A stretch of 34,013 nt of DNA from Bacteroidales bacterium. GTDB lineage: Bacteria; Bacteroidota; Bacteroidia; Bacteroidales; Bacteroidaceae. The notes beneath the pieces were generated by a model, which did no database searches, was not told where the DNA came from, and saw nothing but the letters and a program-made list of their open reading frames with translations. Below are positions 23,062 to 31,013 of the stretch, piece after piece. The translations under genes were made by a program, and so were the position numbers. Where the stretch lies: the NCBI GenBank assembly GCA_004555245.1, contig SFIS01000027.1, forward strand, positions 1 through 34,013. The letters are read 5' to 3'. How positions within the stretch are numbered: the stretch's first letter is position 1; each line of letters begins with the position of its first letter.

Positions 23062-23886
23062 ATGCCTGACAGCCACGTCATCATCCACGATATCGCATCG
23101 CTCCATCCTTCCTCGGTCGTTGAGCTCTCCTCGTTGCGTGCCGCCGCCTTCACTACGTTGCGCCCCTTAGGCCGCGACATACATGATGTGTGTGCTACAC
23201 TTGGAGTGTCCGAACATCGGTTTGCGCGTCCGCATCAGGTTCATGAGACCGCTGTCCTTCAGATTTCCGAAGAGTTCTTCCGCCTCCCCTCCTCTACGCG
23301 CACACTCCTGCTCGACGGTGTGGATGCTGTCATCTACGATGTCCGTGACGCATGCATCGGCATTTCCACCGCCGATTGCATACCCATTGTATGCTATGAT
23401 CCGCACCGCCACTGTGCGGCAGCCATCCATGCCGGTTGGCGCGGCACGCGGCAGCGTATCGTGGAGACGACGATACGCAATCTGAACCAAGCCTTCGGCA
23501 GCGACCCGTGCGACCTCCGTTGCATTATCGGTCCCGGCATATCCCTCGATTCGTTCGAGGTCGGCGACGAGGTTTACGATGCCTTTGCCGGTTCAGGATT
23601 CGATATGGGCTCCATTGCCGAACGTCGCCCCGTCCGGCTCTCCTGCCCCGTCAGTCGCTCTTCTGCCCTGCCTTCTTCCGCAACAGTCCTGCGTTCAGAT
23701 GCAGATGCTTTGAGATGGCACATCGATCTGAAGAAATGCAACAAGCTCCAGCTGATGCTTTGCGGTGTTGAAGAATCCAACATCCTTGTCTCCGGCATCG
23801 ACACGATGACAGACCCGCGTTGTTTCAGTGCCCGCCGCGACGGAGCTTCGACAGGCAGGATGCTCACCGGCATATTACTGAGATAG
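23062..23886 (+). CDS. pgeF: PgeF-type purine nucleoside phosphorylase / peptidoglycan editing factor
   Basis: This family (YfiH, LACC1) was first annotated as a polyphenol oxidase; members process purine nucleosides, and in E. coli PgeF corrects peptidoglycan precursors. The 274-residue protein has the metal site in order: RPHQVHET with His61, STADCIPIVCYD with Cys106, and AAIHAGWRGTRQRIVE with His123. The core IGPGISLDSFEVGDEV and the end DPRCFSARRDGASTGRM are also typical. The usual QVHG is QVHE here, a minor change. It is 72 nt after obg. Confidence 0.9.
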   Translation: MPDSHVIIHDIASLHPSSVVELSSLRAAAFTTLRPLGRDIHDVCATLGVSEHRFARPHQVHETAVLQISEEFFRLPSSTRTLLLDGVDAVIYDVRDACIGISTADCIPIVCYDPHRHCAAAIHAGWRGTRQRIVETTIRNLNQAFGSDPCDLRCIIGPGISLDSFEVGDEVYDAFAGSGFDMGSIAERRPVRLSCPVSRSSALPSSATVLRSDADALRWHIDLKKCNKLQLMLCGVEESNILVSGIDTMTDPRCFSARRDGASTGRMLTGILLR

Positions 23887-24042
23887 TAGCTCACGCTCCC
23901 CGTTGCCTTTCCTTCGGCAGTTTTATGTCGCCTTGCCATCCTTCCTCTCACTCCGCAGCCTTGCCATTGCCGTCTTCTTCGCTTCTGACCGACGGCATCG
24001 TTCTGCGGGTTTCTGATACCACCTTTTCATTATTCTATCCTG

Positions 24043-25338
24043 ATGACAAACCTACGTAAATTCCTGACAACAATCCTTCTCGTCTTCAGCGTCACGCTGC
24101 AGGCACAGCAAGAGTTCTCTCAGCGCGAACAACAGTCTATAAGCACCGAAACGCCGGGGCTGTTTGAACGTTCGGACGCCTTCTCTGTAGATTTCGGACT
24201 TCTTGGCAGCAATGACTATTCTTTCCCTCTGCCGGTCGGAAAAGCCGAAGGCATACGCAAGAACAACAACGTCGTCATCAGCACTACCGAGGGCGATGCC
24301 GTGAAATCAATGTTCTCCGGCAGGGTGAGGCTGTCGCGTCATTTGCAGCAATGGGGAAACACTGTTGTCGTACGCCACGACAACGGGCTTGAGACCGTTT
24401 ACGGCAACAATGCGCAGAATCTCGTCAGAGTGGGCGACAGAGTGAAGGCCGGTCAGACCATCGCCATTGTAGGCAGGCGCGAAGACAAGACCTTCACCGA
24501 GTTTGCGGTGATGGTGAACGGCGCCCGTCTCAATCCCGAGACACTTGTCGATCTCAAGAGCCATCGTCTGCGCAAACAGACACTCCTCTTCACACGTCAG
24601 GGCGAGAATGTGAAGATCACTGTCCTTACGGAAGAGAAAGAACAGTCGCTCGCAAAGTCGAAGGGACGCCGTCAGCCCCGGCACGGGAATATGTCGTCCA
24701 ACCAGAACCGGACGGTGAAAGAGACATCGTCGGCAAGCACGAAATACACCCGGAACTCTGAACATATCGCACAGCAGCAAGACGACAGCCAGCCTTTCGA
24801 CATCGACGAATATCAGGCTATACAGCTTGACGACCACAGTGTGACACCCTTCAGGAAATCCAACGAGTTCTCCGTCAATTTCGCCAAATACACTGATGCT
24901 GACTGGTGCTATCCGATGAAAGGCGGACGTGTCATTAGCCCCTACGGCGGTCGCCGCCGCCATGCCGGCACCGACATCAAGACTAAGGCTGGCGACCCAA
25001 TCTATGCCGTCTTCGACGGCGAGGTGACACTCTCCGGCAGACACTACGGCTATGGACTTTGTATCGTCATACGTCATGCCAACGGTCTGGAGACACTCTA
25101 CAGCCATCAGTCGAAGAATCTTGTGAAGGTTGGAGAATGGGTGAAAGCCGGACAGCAGATAGGCATCGTAGGCCGCACCGGCAGAGCGACAACAGAACAC
25201 TGCCACTTCGAGGTGAGATGTAACGGCAGGCCCTTTGATTCGGCTAAAATATTCGACCATGCTAACCGTTGCATACGTAAAGACACCTTCGTCTTCCGCA
25301 AAGGCAAGAACGGAGTGACTATCACATCTGCAAAGTAG
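24043..25338 (+). CDS. Exported M23 (LytM) protein with duplicated domain, first copy degenerate
   Basis: A 431-residue protein with a signal peptide (MTNLRKFLTTILLVFSVTLQAQ). It consists of two copies of one module, about 41-205 and 283-431, joined by a low-complexity linker. The second copy has an intact zinc site: HAGTD (His307, Asp311) and HCHFE (His386, His388), as in active LytM endopeptidases that cut peptidoglycan cross-links. The first copy aligns closely (TVVVRHDNGLETVYGNNAQ against CIVIRHANGLETLYSHQSK; VKAGQTIAIVGR against VKAGQQIGIVGR) but has Asn, Val, Phe and Glu at the four metal or catalytic positions. It may be a regulatory or binding domain. The likely site of action is the periplasm. 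Confidence 0.9.
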   Translation: MTNLRKFLTTILLVFSVTLQAQQEFSQREQQSISTETPGLFERSDAFSVDFGLLGSNDYSFPLPVGKAEGIRKNNNVVISTTEGDAVKSMFSGRVRLSRHLQQWGNTVVVRHDNGLETVYGNNAQNLVRVGDRVKAGQTIAIVGRREDKTFTEFAVMVNGARLNPETLVDLKSHRLRKQTLLFTRQGENVKITVLTEEKEQSLAKSKGRRQPRHGNMSSNQNRTVKETSSASTKYTRNSEHIAQQQDDSQPFDIDEYQAIQLDDHSVTPFRKSNEFSVNFAKYTDADWCYPMKGGRVISPYGGRRRHAGTDIKTKAGDPIYAVFDGEVTLSGRHYGYGLCIVIRHANGLETLYSHQSKNLVKVGEWVKAGQQIGIVGRTGRATTEHCHFEVRCNGRPFDSAKIFDHANRCIRKDTFVFRKGKNGVTITSAK

Positions 25339-25416
25339 CATGCTCCATACAATTCCTTACCAGCACAATACAGCCGGTTGCAACTTGAATCATTAATCAT
25401 CACATCACTTTTTCCT

Positions 25417-27567
25417 ATGAACAAAAACCTGTTTATCATGACAGCCATTGCCTCTTCGGCACTGCTCGCCGGCGGTTGCAGGTCGCAGCAAGAGGCGGTG
25501 CCTGCTGCAGACGCCGCAGAGGCTGCCACCGGGCATTACAACACTCTCCTCTCTAAGAGCGGGAACCTCCACGGCATCGAATCCTTCCCCAGCCTCACGA
25601 CAGGAGACTACAAGGAAGCCATCCTCCTCGGCATGGAGAAGCAGAAGCAGAACATCCGTTCCATCATCTCCAATCCACAGTCGCCCACCTTCCTCAACAC
25701 CATTGCCGCTCTCGACAACAGCGGCGAGGAGCTCAGCCGTGCCCTTGACACCTTCGACCCTCTTGCCAGCAGCAACTCTACCGAAGAATACCGCCAGCTT
25801 GAGAAAGATCTCTCACCCCTCCTCTCGTCCCACAGCGACGCGATATTCATGAACGACAGCCTTTTCGCGAGAGTAAAGAAAGTGTATGACGAGACAGACA
25901 CCACCACACTTGGAAAAGAAGAGCGCAAGCTCTTGGACAACATATACAAACGTTTCGAGCGCAACGGAGCATGTCTTTCAGCGGAGGACAAGGCGAAATT
26001 GAAAGAACTGAACCTCGAAATCTCGCGCCTGCAGCTGCAGTTCTCGCAGAATCTCCTACACGAGACGAACAACACCTTTGTCATCGCCGATTCCATCTCG
26101 CAGCTTGCCGGTTTGTCCCAAAGCGACATCGAACGTGCCTCTGCCATGGCAGCCGAACAGGGCCAGCCCGGCAAGTGGATGTTCAATATGCAGCGTGCGT
26201 CGTGCAATCCTGTGCTGCAATATTGCTCTGACCGCGACCTTCGCCGCAAAGTCTGGCTCGCCTACACCAACCGCGGCAATCAGGGAAACGACTACGACAG
26301 CAAGGCCATCTGTGCCCGCCTTGTCGATCTGCGCCTCCAGCGTGCCAAGCTCATGGGGTTCAAGAACTGTGCCTCGCAGATTCTCGACACACGCATGGCA
26401 AAGACCCCGGAAGCCGTCTATGCCCTTCTCGACCAGATATGGACACCGGCCGTAGCCAAGGCGAACGAGGAGCTTGCCGACATACGCAAGGAGATGCAGA
26501 AAGACGGTCTCACGTGCGAACCCGAAGCGTGGGACTACAGATACTACCTTGAGCGCGCCCGCAAGGCGAAGTACGGTTTTGACGAATCGCAGCTCTCGGA
26601 ATATCTTGAGATAAACAACGTGCTCCGCGGCATCTTCCATGTCGCCAACCGTCTCTATGGCCTCACGTTCAAGGAGATTACAGACAAGGCACCGTCCTAC
26701 GAACCCACCGCCCAGACTTGGGAGGTTTACGACCGCGATTCCACACTCCTCGCCGTCTTCTTCAGCGACTATTATCCCCGTGCGGGGAAACGTGCCGGAG
26801 CATGGTGTACGTCATTCCGCGAACAGCGCTATGAAGACGGCAGACGTGTGGCGCCTGTCACCGTCAATGTATGCAGCATGACACCCGCAAGTGCCGACCG
26901 TCCCGCCCTACAGTCGATAGACAATGTGACTACGATGTTCCACGAGTTCGGCCACGCCCTCCACTCCTTCATGCGCGACGTACATTACAGCGGTGTGGGC
27001 AGTGTCGAGCGTGACTTCGTCGAACTCCCCTCCCAGATCAACGAGCATTGGGCTTTCCAGCCCGAGGTGCTTGACGTATATGCCAGACATTACAAGACAG
27101 GTGAGCCTCTCCCCAAAGAGCTGCTGGCTAAATACGAGGCTGCAAGCAAATACGGACAGGGCTTCGCCACTGTCGAGTATCTCGCAGCATCATACAGCGA
27201 CATGGATCTGCATGTTCTCACAGAAGTGCCGGAGAACCTCGACGTCATGCAGTTCGAGACACAGAAACTGGCAGAACGCGGCATACCGCGACAGATTGCG
27301 CCGCGCTACAGAATAACCAATTTCTCCCACACCATGGGCGGAGGCTACACCGCCGGCTACTACAGCTATATCTGGGCGGAGGTGCTTGATGCAGATGCCT
27401 TCGAAGCGTTCAGGGAGACTGGCGACATCTTCAACCCCGATGTCGCCGCACGCTTCCGCAAATACATCCTCACGCCCGGAGGCATTGACAACGGCATGAC
27501 GATGTACCGCAACTTCCGCGGGGCAGACCCGAAAATCGACGCACTGCTGAAGAACAGAGGACTCTGA
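25417..27567 (+). CDS. M3 family metallopeptidase, lipoprotein (Dcp-like)
   Basis: Peptidyl-dipeptidase Dcp and relatives degrade short peptides, removing C-terminal dipeptides. The 716-residue protein has the signal MNKNLFIMTAIASSALLAGGC with a good lipobox (Cys22). A long all-helical N-terminal half follows, then the zinc motif TTMFHEFGHALHSFM (H509-E510-F-G-H513), with ELPSQINEHWAFQPEVL supplying the third ligand. HTMGGGYTAGYYSYIWAEVLDADAF and DPKIDALLKNRGL are family-typical C-terminal parts. The start at 25417 is preferred because the signal peptide begins there; the longer frame starts at 25378. The lipobox suggests membrane tethering, which makes this an exported form. Confidence 0.94.
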   Translation: MNKNLFIMTAIASSALLAGGCRSQQEAVPAADAAEAATGHYNTLLSKSGNLHGIESFPSLTTGDYKEAILLGMEKQKQNIRSIISNPQSPTFLNTIAALDNSGEELSRALDTFDPLASSNSTEEYRQLEKDLSPLLSSHSDAIFMNDSLFARVKKVYDETDTTTLGKEERKLLDNIYKRFERNGACLSAEDKAKLKELNLEISRLQLQFSQNLLHETNNTFVIADSISQLAGLSQSDIERASAMAAEQGQPGKWMFNMQRASCNPVLQYCSDRDLRRKVWLAYTNRGNQGNDYDSKAICARLVDLRLQRAKLMGFKNCASQILDTRMAKTPEAVYALLDQIWTPAVAKANEELADIRKEMQKDGLTCEPEAWDYRYYLERARKAKYGFDESQLSEYLEINNVLRGIFHVANRLYGLTFKEITDKAPSYEPTAQTWEVYDRDSTLLAVFFSDYYPRAGKRAGAWCTSFREQRYEDGRRVAPVTVNVCSMTPASADRPALQSIDNVTTMFHEFGHALHSFMRDVHYSGVGSVERDFVELPSQINEHWAFQPEVLDVYARHYKTGEPLPKELLAKYEAASKYGQGFATVEYLAASYSDMDLHVLTEVPENLDVMQFETQKLAERGIPRQIAPRYRITNFSHTMGGGYTAGYYSYIWAEVLDADAFEAFRETGDIFNPDVAARFRKYILTPGGIDNGMTMYRNFRGADPKIDALLKNRGL

Positions 27568-27576
27568 CAATGCAGG

Positions 27577-27614
27577 CCGGCGAGGCTGCCGTCACGCCTC
27601 GCCGGTCTGTCCCT
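27577..27614 (+). terminator. Terminator-like hairpin after the M3 peptidase
   Basis: CCGGCGAGGC (27577-27586) and GCCTCGCCGG (27596-27605) form a perfect 10-bp GC-rich stem with a 9-nt loop, followed by TCTGTCCCTTT. It separates the peptidase gene from glf. Confidence 0.65.
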
Positions 27615-27723
27615 TTACACAGGTTGGCAGGCCCCGCGTTTCCGGTTGGCAACGCAAGCCGTGCCAATCATGCCAGACTGATTATACGCCTCTGATAAAC
27701 GCATACGAAAAAACACCCCCGTC

Positions 27724-28854
27724 ATGGATATGAATACAAAATACGACTATCTCATAGTAGGCTCAGGACTCTTCGGAGCAACCGTAGCCTTCCGTGCCCG
27801 CCAGAAGGGGCTGCGCTGTCTCGTTATCGAGAAGCGCGACCATTTTGGAGGTAACATACATTGCGACAGCATCGAAGGCATCAACGTCCACCGGTACGGT
27901 GCGCACATATTCCATACCGACGACCGCGAGGTGTGGGATTTCGTCAACTCCCTTGTCGAATTCAACCGCTATACCAACAGTCCTGTCGCCAACTATAATG
28001 GCAAGCTCTATAACCTGCCCTTCAACATGAACACCTTCTATCAGATGTGGGGCGTCACCACACCCGCCGAGGCTCATGCCGTCATTGAGCGGCAGAAAGC
28101 CGACGCCCTCATCGCTCTCGGTGGCAGAGAGCCTGCCAACCTTGAAGAGCAGGCACTCACACTCGTCGGCCGGGACATCTTCGATCGTCTTATCAAAGGC
28201 TACACCGAGAAGCAGTGGGGCAGAGACTGCACACAGCTCCCCGCCTTCATCATACGCCGGCTGCCCGTGCGTATGGTCTTCGACAACAACTATTTCAACG
28301 ACCGCTATCAGGGCATCCCCGTCGGAGGCTACAACCGGCTCGTCTCGCGTCTTCTTGAGAACACCGACTGCCTCACCTCCACCGACTTTTTCTCCTCAGC
28401 CTACCGTGACTGGCGCACCTATGCCCACCGCCTTGTCTATACCGGCCCCATAGACGAGTTCTTCGGCTACAGACTGGGCAAACTAGACTGGCGCACCGTA
28501 CGCTTCGACACCGAAGTCCTCGATACGCCTAACCATCAGGGCAACGCCGTTGTCAACTACACCGATCGCGACATACCCTACACCCGCATCATCGAGCACA
28601 AACACTTCGAGATGTTCGGACAAGATGTGTACAAATGCCCCAAGACCGTCATCTCGAAAGAGTATTCTGCCGAATACCGCGAAGGCATGGAGCCGTACTA
28701 TCCCGTCAATGACCGGCGCAACAACGCCCTTGCAGACGCTTACCGTACCCTTGCCACACGCGAGACAGATGTCATCTTCGGAGGCAGACTGGCAGAATAC
28801 CGCTACTACGATATGGCGCCCGTCATCCGCCGGGCCCTCGACACCGTTCTCTGA
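27724..28854 (+). CDS. glf: UDP-galactopyranose mutase
   Basis: Glf is a flavoenzyme that converts UDP-galactopyranose to UDP-galactofuranose for surface glycans. The 376-residue protein starts with the FAD-binding YDYLIVGSGLFGATVAF (GxGxxG at 13-18), then FGGNIHCDSIEGINVHRYGAHIFHT, YNLPFNMNTFYQMWG, and the substrate and flavin region EKQWGRDCTQLPAFIIRRLPVR. The end carries FGGRLAEYRYYDM. All are family-typical. Start codons at 27724 and 27730 are both possible. It is followed 245 nt later by a capsule-type glycosyltransferase. Confidence 0.96.
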   Translation: MDMNTKYDYLIVGSGLFGATVAFRARQKGLRCLVIEKRDHFGGNIHCDSIEGINVHRYGAHIFHTDDREVWDFVNSLVEFNRYTNSPVANYNGKLYNLPFNMNTFYQMWGVTTPAEAHAVIERQKADALIALGGREPANLEEQALTLVGRDIFDRLIKGYTEKQWGRDCTQLPAFIIRRLPVRMVFDNNYFNDRYQGIPVGGYNRLVSRLLENTDCLTSTDFFSSAYRDWRTYAHRLVYTGPIDEFFGYRLGKLDWRTVRFDTEVLDTPNHQGNAVVNYTDRDIPYTRIIEHKHFEMFGQDVYKCPKTVISKEYSAEYREGMEPYYPVNDRRNNALADAYRTLATRETDVIFGGRLAEYRYYDMAPVIRRALDTVL

Positions 28855-29006
28855 ACTATGTTAAAGTTCACAAGTTGGCGGGCTGACAAGTTCATGTGGA
28901 TCTCCCCTGACCCTGCGGAACAAACAAGCTGACAACAGCATTCTTCTTGTCCCCAGGCTGTATGTCACCTCATGACATTCACCATTCCTCCCATTCCTCC
29001 CGTTCC

Positions 29007-29028
29007 TCCCCGTTGTCTCTGTTGTCGT
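29007..29028 (-). repeat. Dispersed 22-nt repeat, inverted copy of 316-337
   Basis: The reverse complement of 29007-29028 is identical to 316-337 (ACGACAACAGAGACAAC then GGGGA). It lies in the 245-nt gap between glf and the capsule-type glycosyltransferase, beside a 9-bp tandem of the form TTCCTCCCN (about 28985-29011). The rest of the gap shows no gene. Confidence 0.8.
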
Positions 29029-29099
29029 AAAGAAAATTGCACATCATACAACACGCCAGCCGAAATATCCCCCCGCCATCTCCAATCCCCCGTCCATCC

Positions 29100-30176
29100 A
29101 TGGCAGACCTCGACCGTCTTCTCATCCGCTATCGCCAGTTTGGCGGCATGCGTCTCGCTGCCGCCTACATCCGCATGGGACTTCTTTTCCCTATCCTGAA
29201 AGCCCTTGTGCGATGCACCCTGCGCGGCACATCATACAAGAGTGTCTATGGTGTAGTGCGTCAAAGCGTCTGCCCCCTCCTCGTCAGACGCTACAGCCCC
29301 CTCATCGACAGTCTCGCCGCACGCTATTCCGTCTCTCCCGCTGTCACACCCCCGGCCTCCTCCGCTTCTCCCGCCGTCGTATGGTTCTGCTGGCTCCAGG
29401 GCATGGCCACTGCGCCGCCTCTCGTCCACGCCTGCCTCCGTTCGCTCCGCCGCAGTCTTACCGGCACCGCCGTTGTTGTCATTGACGAAAGCAACTATAC
29501 GCGTCACGTCACGCTCCCCGCCCATGTTACTGAACGCTACGCCGCAGGCAAGATTCCGCCCGCCCTTTTCAGCGATATGCTCCGCCTGCAACTTCTCGCC
29601 ACCCATGGCGGCATATGGATAGACAGCACAGTCTATTGCACCATGCCCGACACCGCGACAAGGGGACGCTTCGCGCCGTCGTGGCAACAGATTATTGCCG
29701 CGCCCCTCTTCCTCTTCCAATACACCCGCCCCGGCGAAGCACCCACGGGCAATATCTCCAACTGGTTCATCGCCTCGCATCCCCGCCATCCCCTTGTCCT
29801 CATCCTTCGCGACGTCCTGTTCAGCTACTGGGCAGACCATGACATCACCCTCGACTATTACATCTTCCACCTCTTCTTCCGGCATATCTGCCAGAGATAC
29901 CCCCATCTCGTGGGCACGATGCCCTACGGATGGAGCGAGCCATGCCTCGAACTCGGTAGCCACCTCTCCGAAACTTTCTCCGCCGCCCGCTGGCAACGCT
30001 TCACATCCCGCGTTCACTGGCACAAGATGACCTACCGCCTCAAGCCCTCCGTAACCTCACCACCCGGAACATACTATCAGCACCTCATCTCCACTCCGCG
30101 TCCGGAAGGTTCCGTATGCGCGGGAAAGCCCGGAGACGTACCGCCGAATGACGGCGAGAGACTGTCAGACAGTTAA
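29100..30176 (+). CDS. Capsular polysaccharide synthesis-type glycosyltransferase
   Basis: The 358-residue product matches the capsular polysaccharide synthesis family (GT32-like). VVWFCWLQGMATAPPLVHACLRSLRR is followed by AVVVIDESNY. KIPPALFSDMLRLQLLATHGGIWIDSTVYC carries the nucleotide-sugar/metal D and the WID motif. SNWFIASHPRHPLVLIL is typical of the later part. ATG at 29100 (MADLDRLLIRY) was chosen, since the frame back to 29037 adds a proline-rich stretch overlapping the repeat-rich gap. With glf upstream, it may add galactofuranose or another sugar to a surface glycan. Donor and acceptor are unknown. The last 30 residues are low in conservation. Confidence 0.82.
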   Translation: MADLDRLLIRYRQFGGMRLAAAYIRMGLLFPILKALVRCTLRGTSYKSVYGVVRQSVCPLLVRRYSPLIDSLAARYSVSPAVTPPASSASPAVVWFCWLQGMATAPPLVHACLRSLRRSLTGTAVVVIDESNYTRHVTLPAHVTERYAAGKIPPALFSDMLRLQLLATHGGIWIDSTVYCTMPDTATRGRFAPSWQQIIAAPLFLFQYTRPGEAPTGNISNWFIASHPRHPLVLILRDVLFSYWADHDITLDYYIFHLFFRHICQRYPHLVGTMPYGWSEPCLELGSHLSETFSAARWQRFTSRVHWHKMTYRLKPSVTSPPGTYYQHLISTPRPEGSVCAGKPGDVPPNDGERLSDS

Positions 30177-30200
30177 TAAAACATAATAAACCGGAGCGGA

Positions 30201-30233
30201 TTGACTGTAGTAGCAGAAAAAATCGTAACTTTG
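30201..30233 (+). promoter_or_regulatory. Promoter of the tRNA pair
   Basis: TTGAC at 30201 and TAACTTTG (30226-30233) followed by CA match the Bacteroidetes -33 and -7 elements. The first tRNA begins 29 nt downstream. Confidence 0.7.
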
Positions 30234-30261
30234 CAGAGCATTTCAGGCAATGTACGAAAAG

Positions 30262-30334
<73 letters not shown>

Positions 30335-30383
30335 CTTTTCTTACACACGGGACAGTAAGCCGCAGAAAGCCTGCAAGGCGCAC

Positions 30384-30456
30384 GCGGTAATAGCTCAGTT
30401 GGTAGAGCGTCGGCTTCCCAAGCCGAATGTCGCGGGTTCGAGTCCCGTTTACCGCT
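30384..30456 (+). tRNA. tRNA-Gly(CCC)
   Basis: A complete cloverleaf with acceptor GCGGTAA/TTACCGC, D arm GCTCAGTTGGTAGAGC, anticodon loop TTCCCAA (CCC) in stem TCGGC/GCCGA, T arm CGGGTTCGAGTCCCG and discriminator T. CCA is not encoded. It follows tRNA-Thr by 49 nt and probably shares its promoter. It reads GGG codons. Confidence 0.95.
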
Positions 30457-30490
30457 CTATACATGACAAACATGACAAACTTTTATCATC

Positions 30491-30895
30491 ATGAAAATCT
30501 CTCACATTGAGCATCTGGGCATCGCAGTCCAGAGCATTGAAGAATCTCTTCCTTATTTTACTGATGTTCTTGGTCTTGAATGCTACGCTACCGAGGTCGT
30601 AGAAGACCAGAAGGTTAAGACCGCTTTCCTGAAGTGTGGCGAGGTGAAGCTTGAGCTTCTCGAGCCGACATCGCCAGAGAGCACTATCCAGAAGTGGATA
30701 GACAAAGGAAACAAAGGCGTACACCACGTCGCATTCTGCGTTGAGGATGGTGTGGCAAATGCTCTCAATTTCTGTGAGGAAAAGGGAATCCGGCTCATCG
30801 ACAAGGCTCCACGCAAAGGCGCTGAGAACCTTAATATAGCTTTCCTCCACCCTAAATCAACATGTGGAATATTAACTGAGCTCTGCGAACACTAA
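30491..30895 (+). CDS. mce: Methylmalonyl-CoA epimerase
   Basis: The enzyme interconverts (R)- and (S)-methylmalonyl-CoA in the succinate-propionate route. The 134-residue product is a two-module vicinal-oxygen-chelate protein: MKISHIEHLGIAVQSIEESL with His8, KLELLEP with Glu55, GNKGVHHVAFCVED with His78/79, and GILTELCEH with Glu130, giving the metal site and the catalytic glutamate. The length matches bacterial epimerases. It is followed 118 nt later by the carboxyltransferase gene, the standard Bacteroidetes pairing, which supports this over other VOC functions. Confidence 0.93.
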   Translation: MKISHIEHLGIAVQSIEESLPYFTDVLGLECYATEVVEDQKVKTAFLKCGEVKLELLEPTSPESTIQKWIDKGNKGVHHVAFCVEDGVANALNFCEEKGIRLIDKAPRKGAENLNIAFLHPKSTCGILTELCEH

Positions 30896-30901
30896 TCATA
30901 C

Positions 30902-30933
30902 AGGCTGGACATGTCTCTGACAATGCCCAGCCT
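30902..30933 (+). other. Hairpin between mce and the carboxyltransferase gene
   Basis: AGGCTGG (30902-30908) pairs with CCAGCCT (30927-30933), with an 18-nt loop. No T tract follows, so it is more likely an intercistronic hairpin than a terminator. Confidence 0.35.
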
Positions 30934-31013
30934 ATAGCATAATAATACAAACCAGGGGAAATCATCCAATAGGGACTAACACTGCCCCTACCCCTACATA
31001 AATCATATAGTAA

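Noticed and set aside
24307..25341. Long antisense open frame (344 codons)
   Set aside because: Antisense of the M23 gene; no independent start context or family feature.
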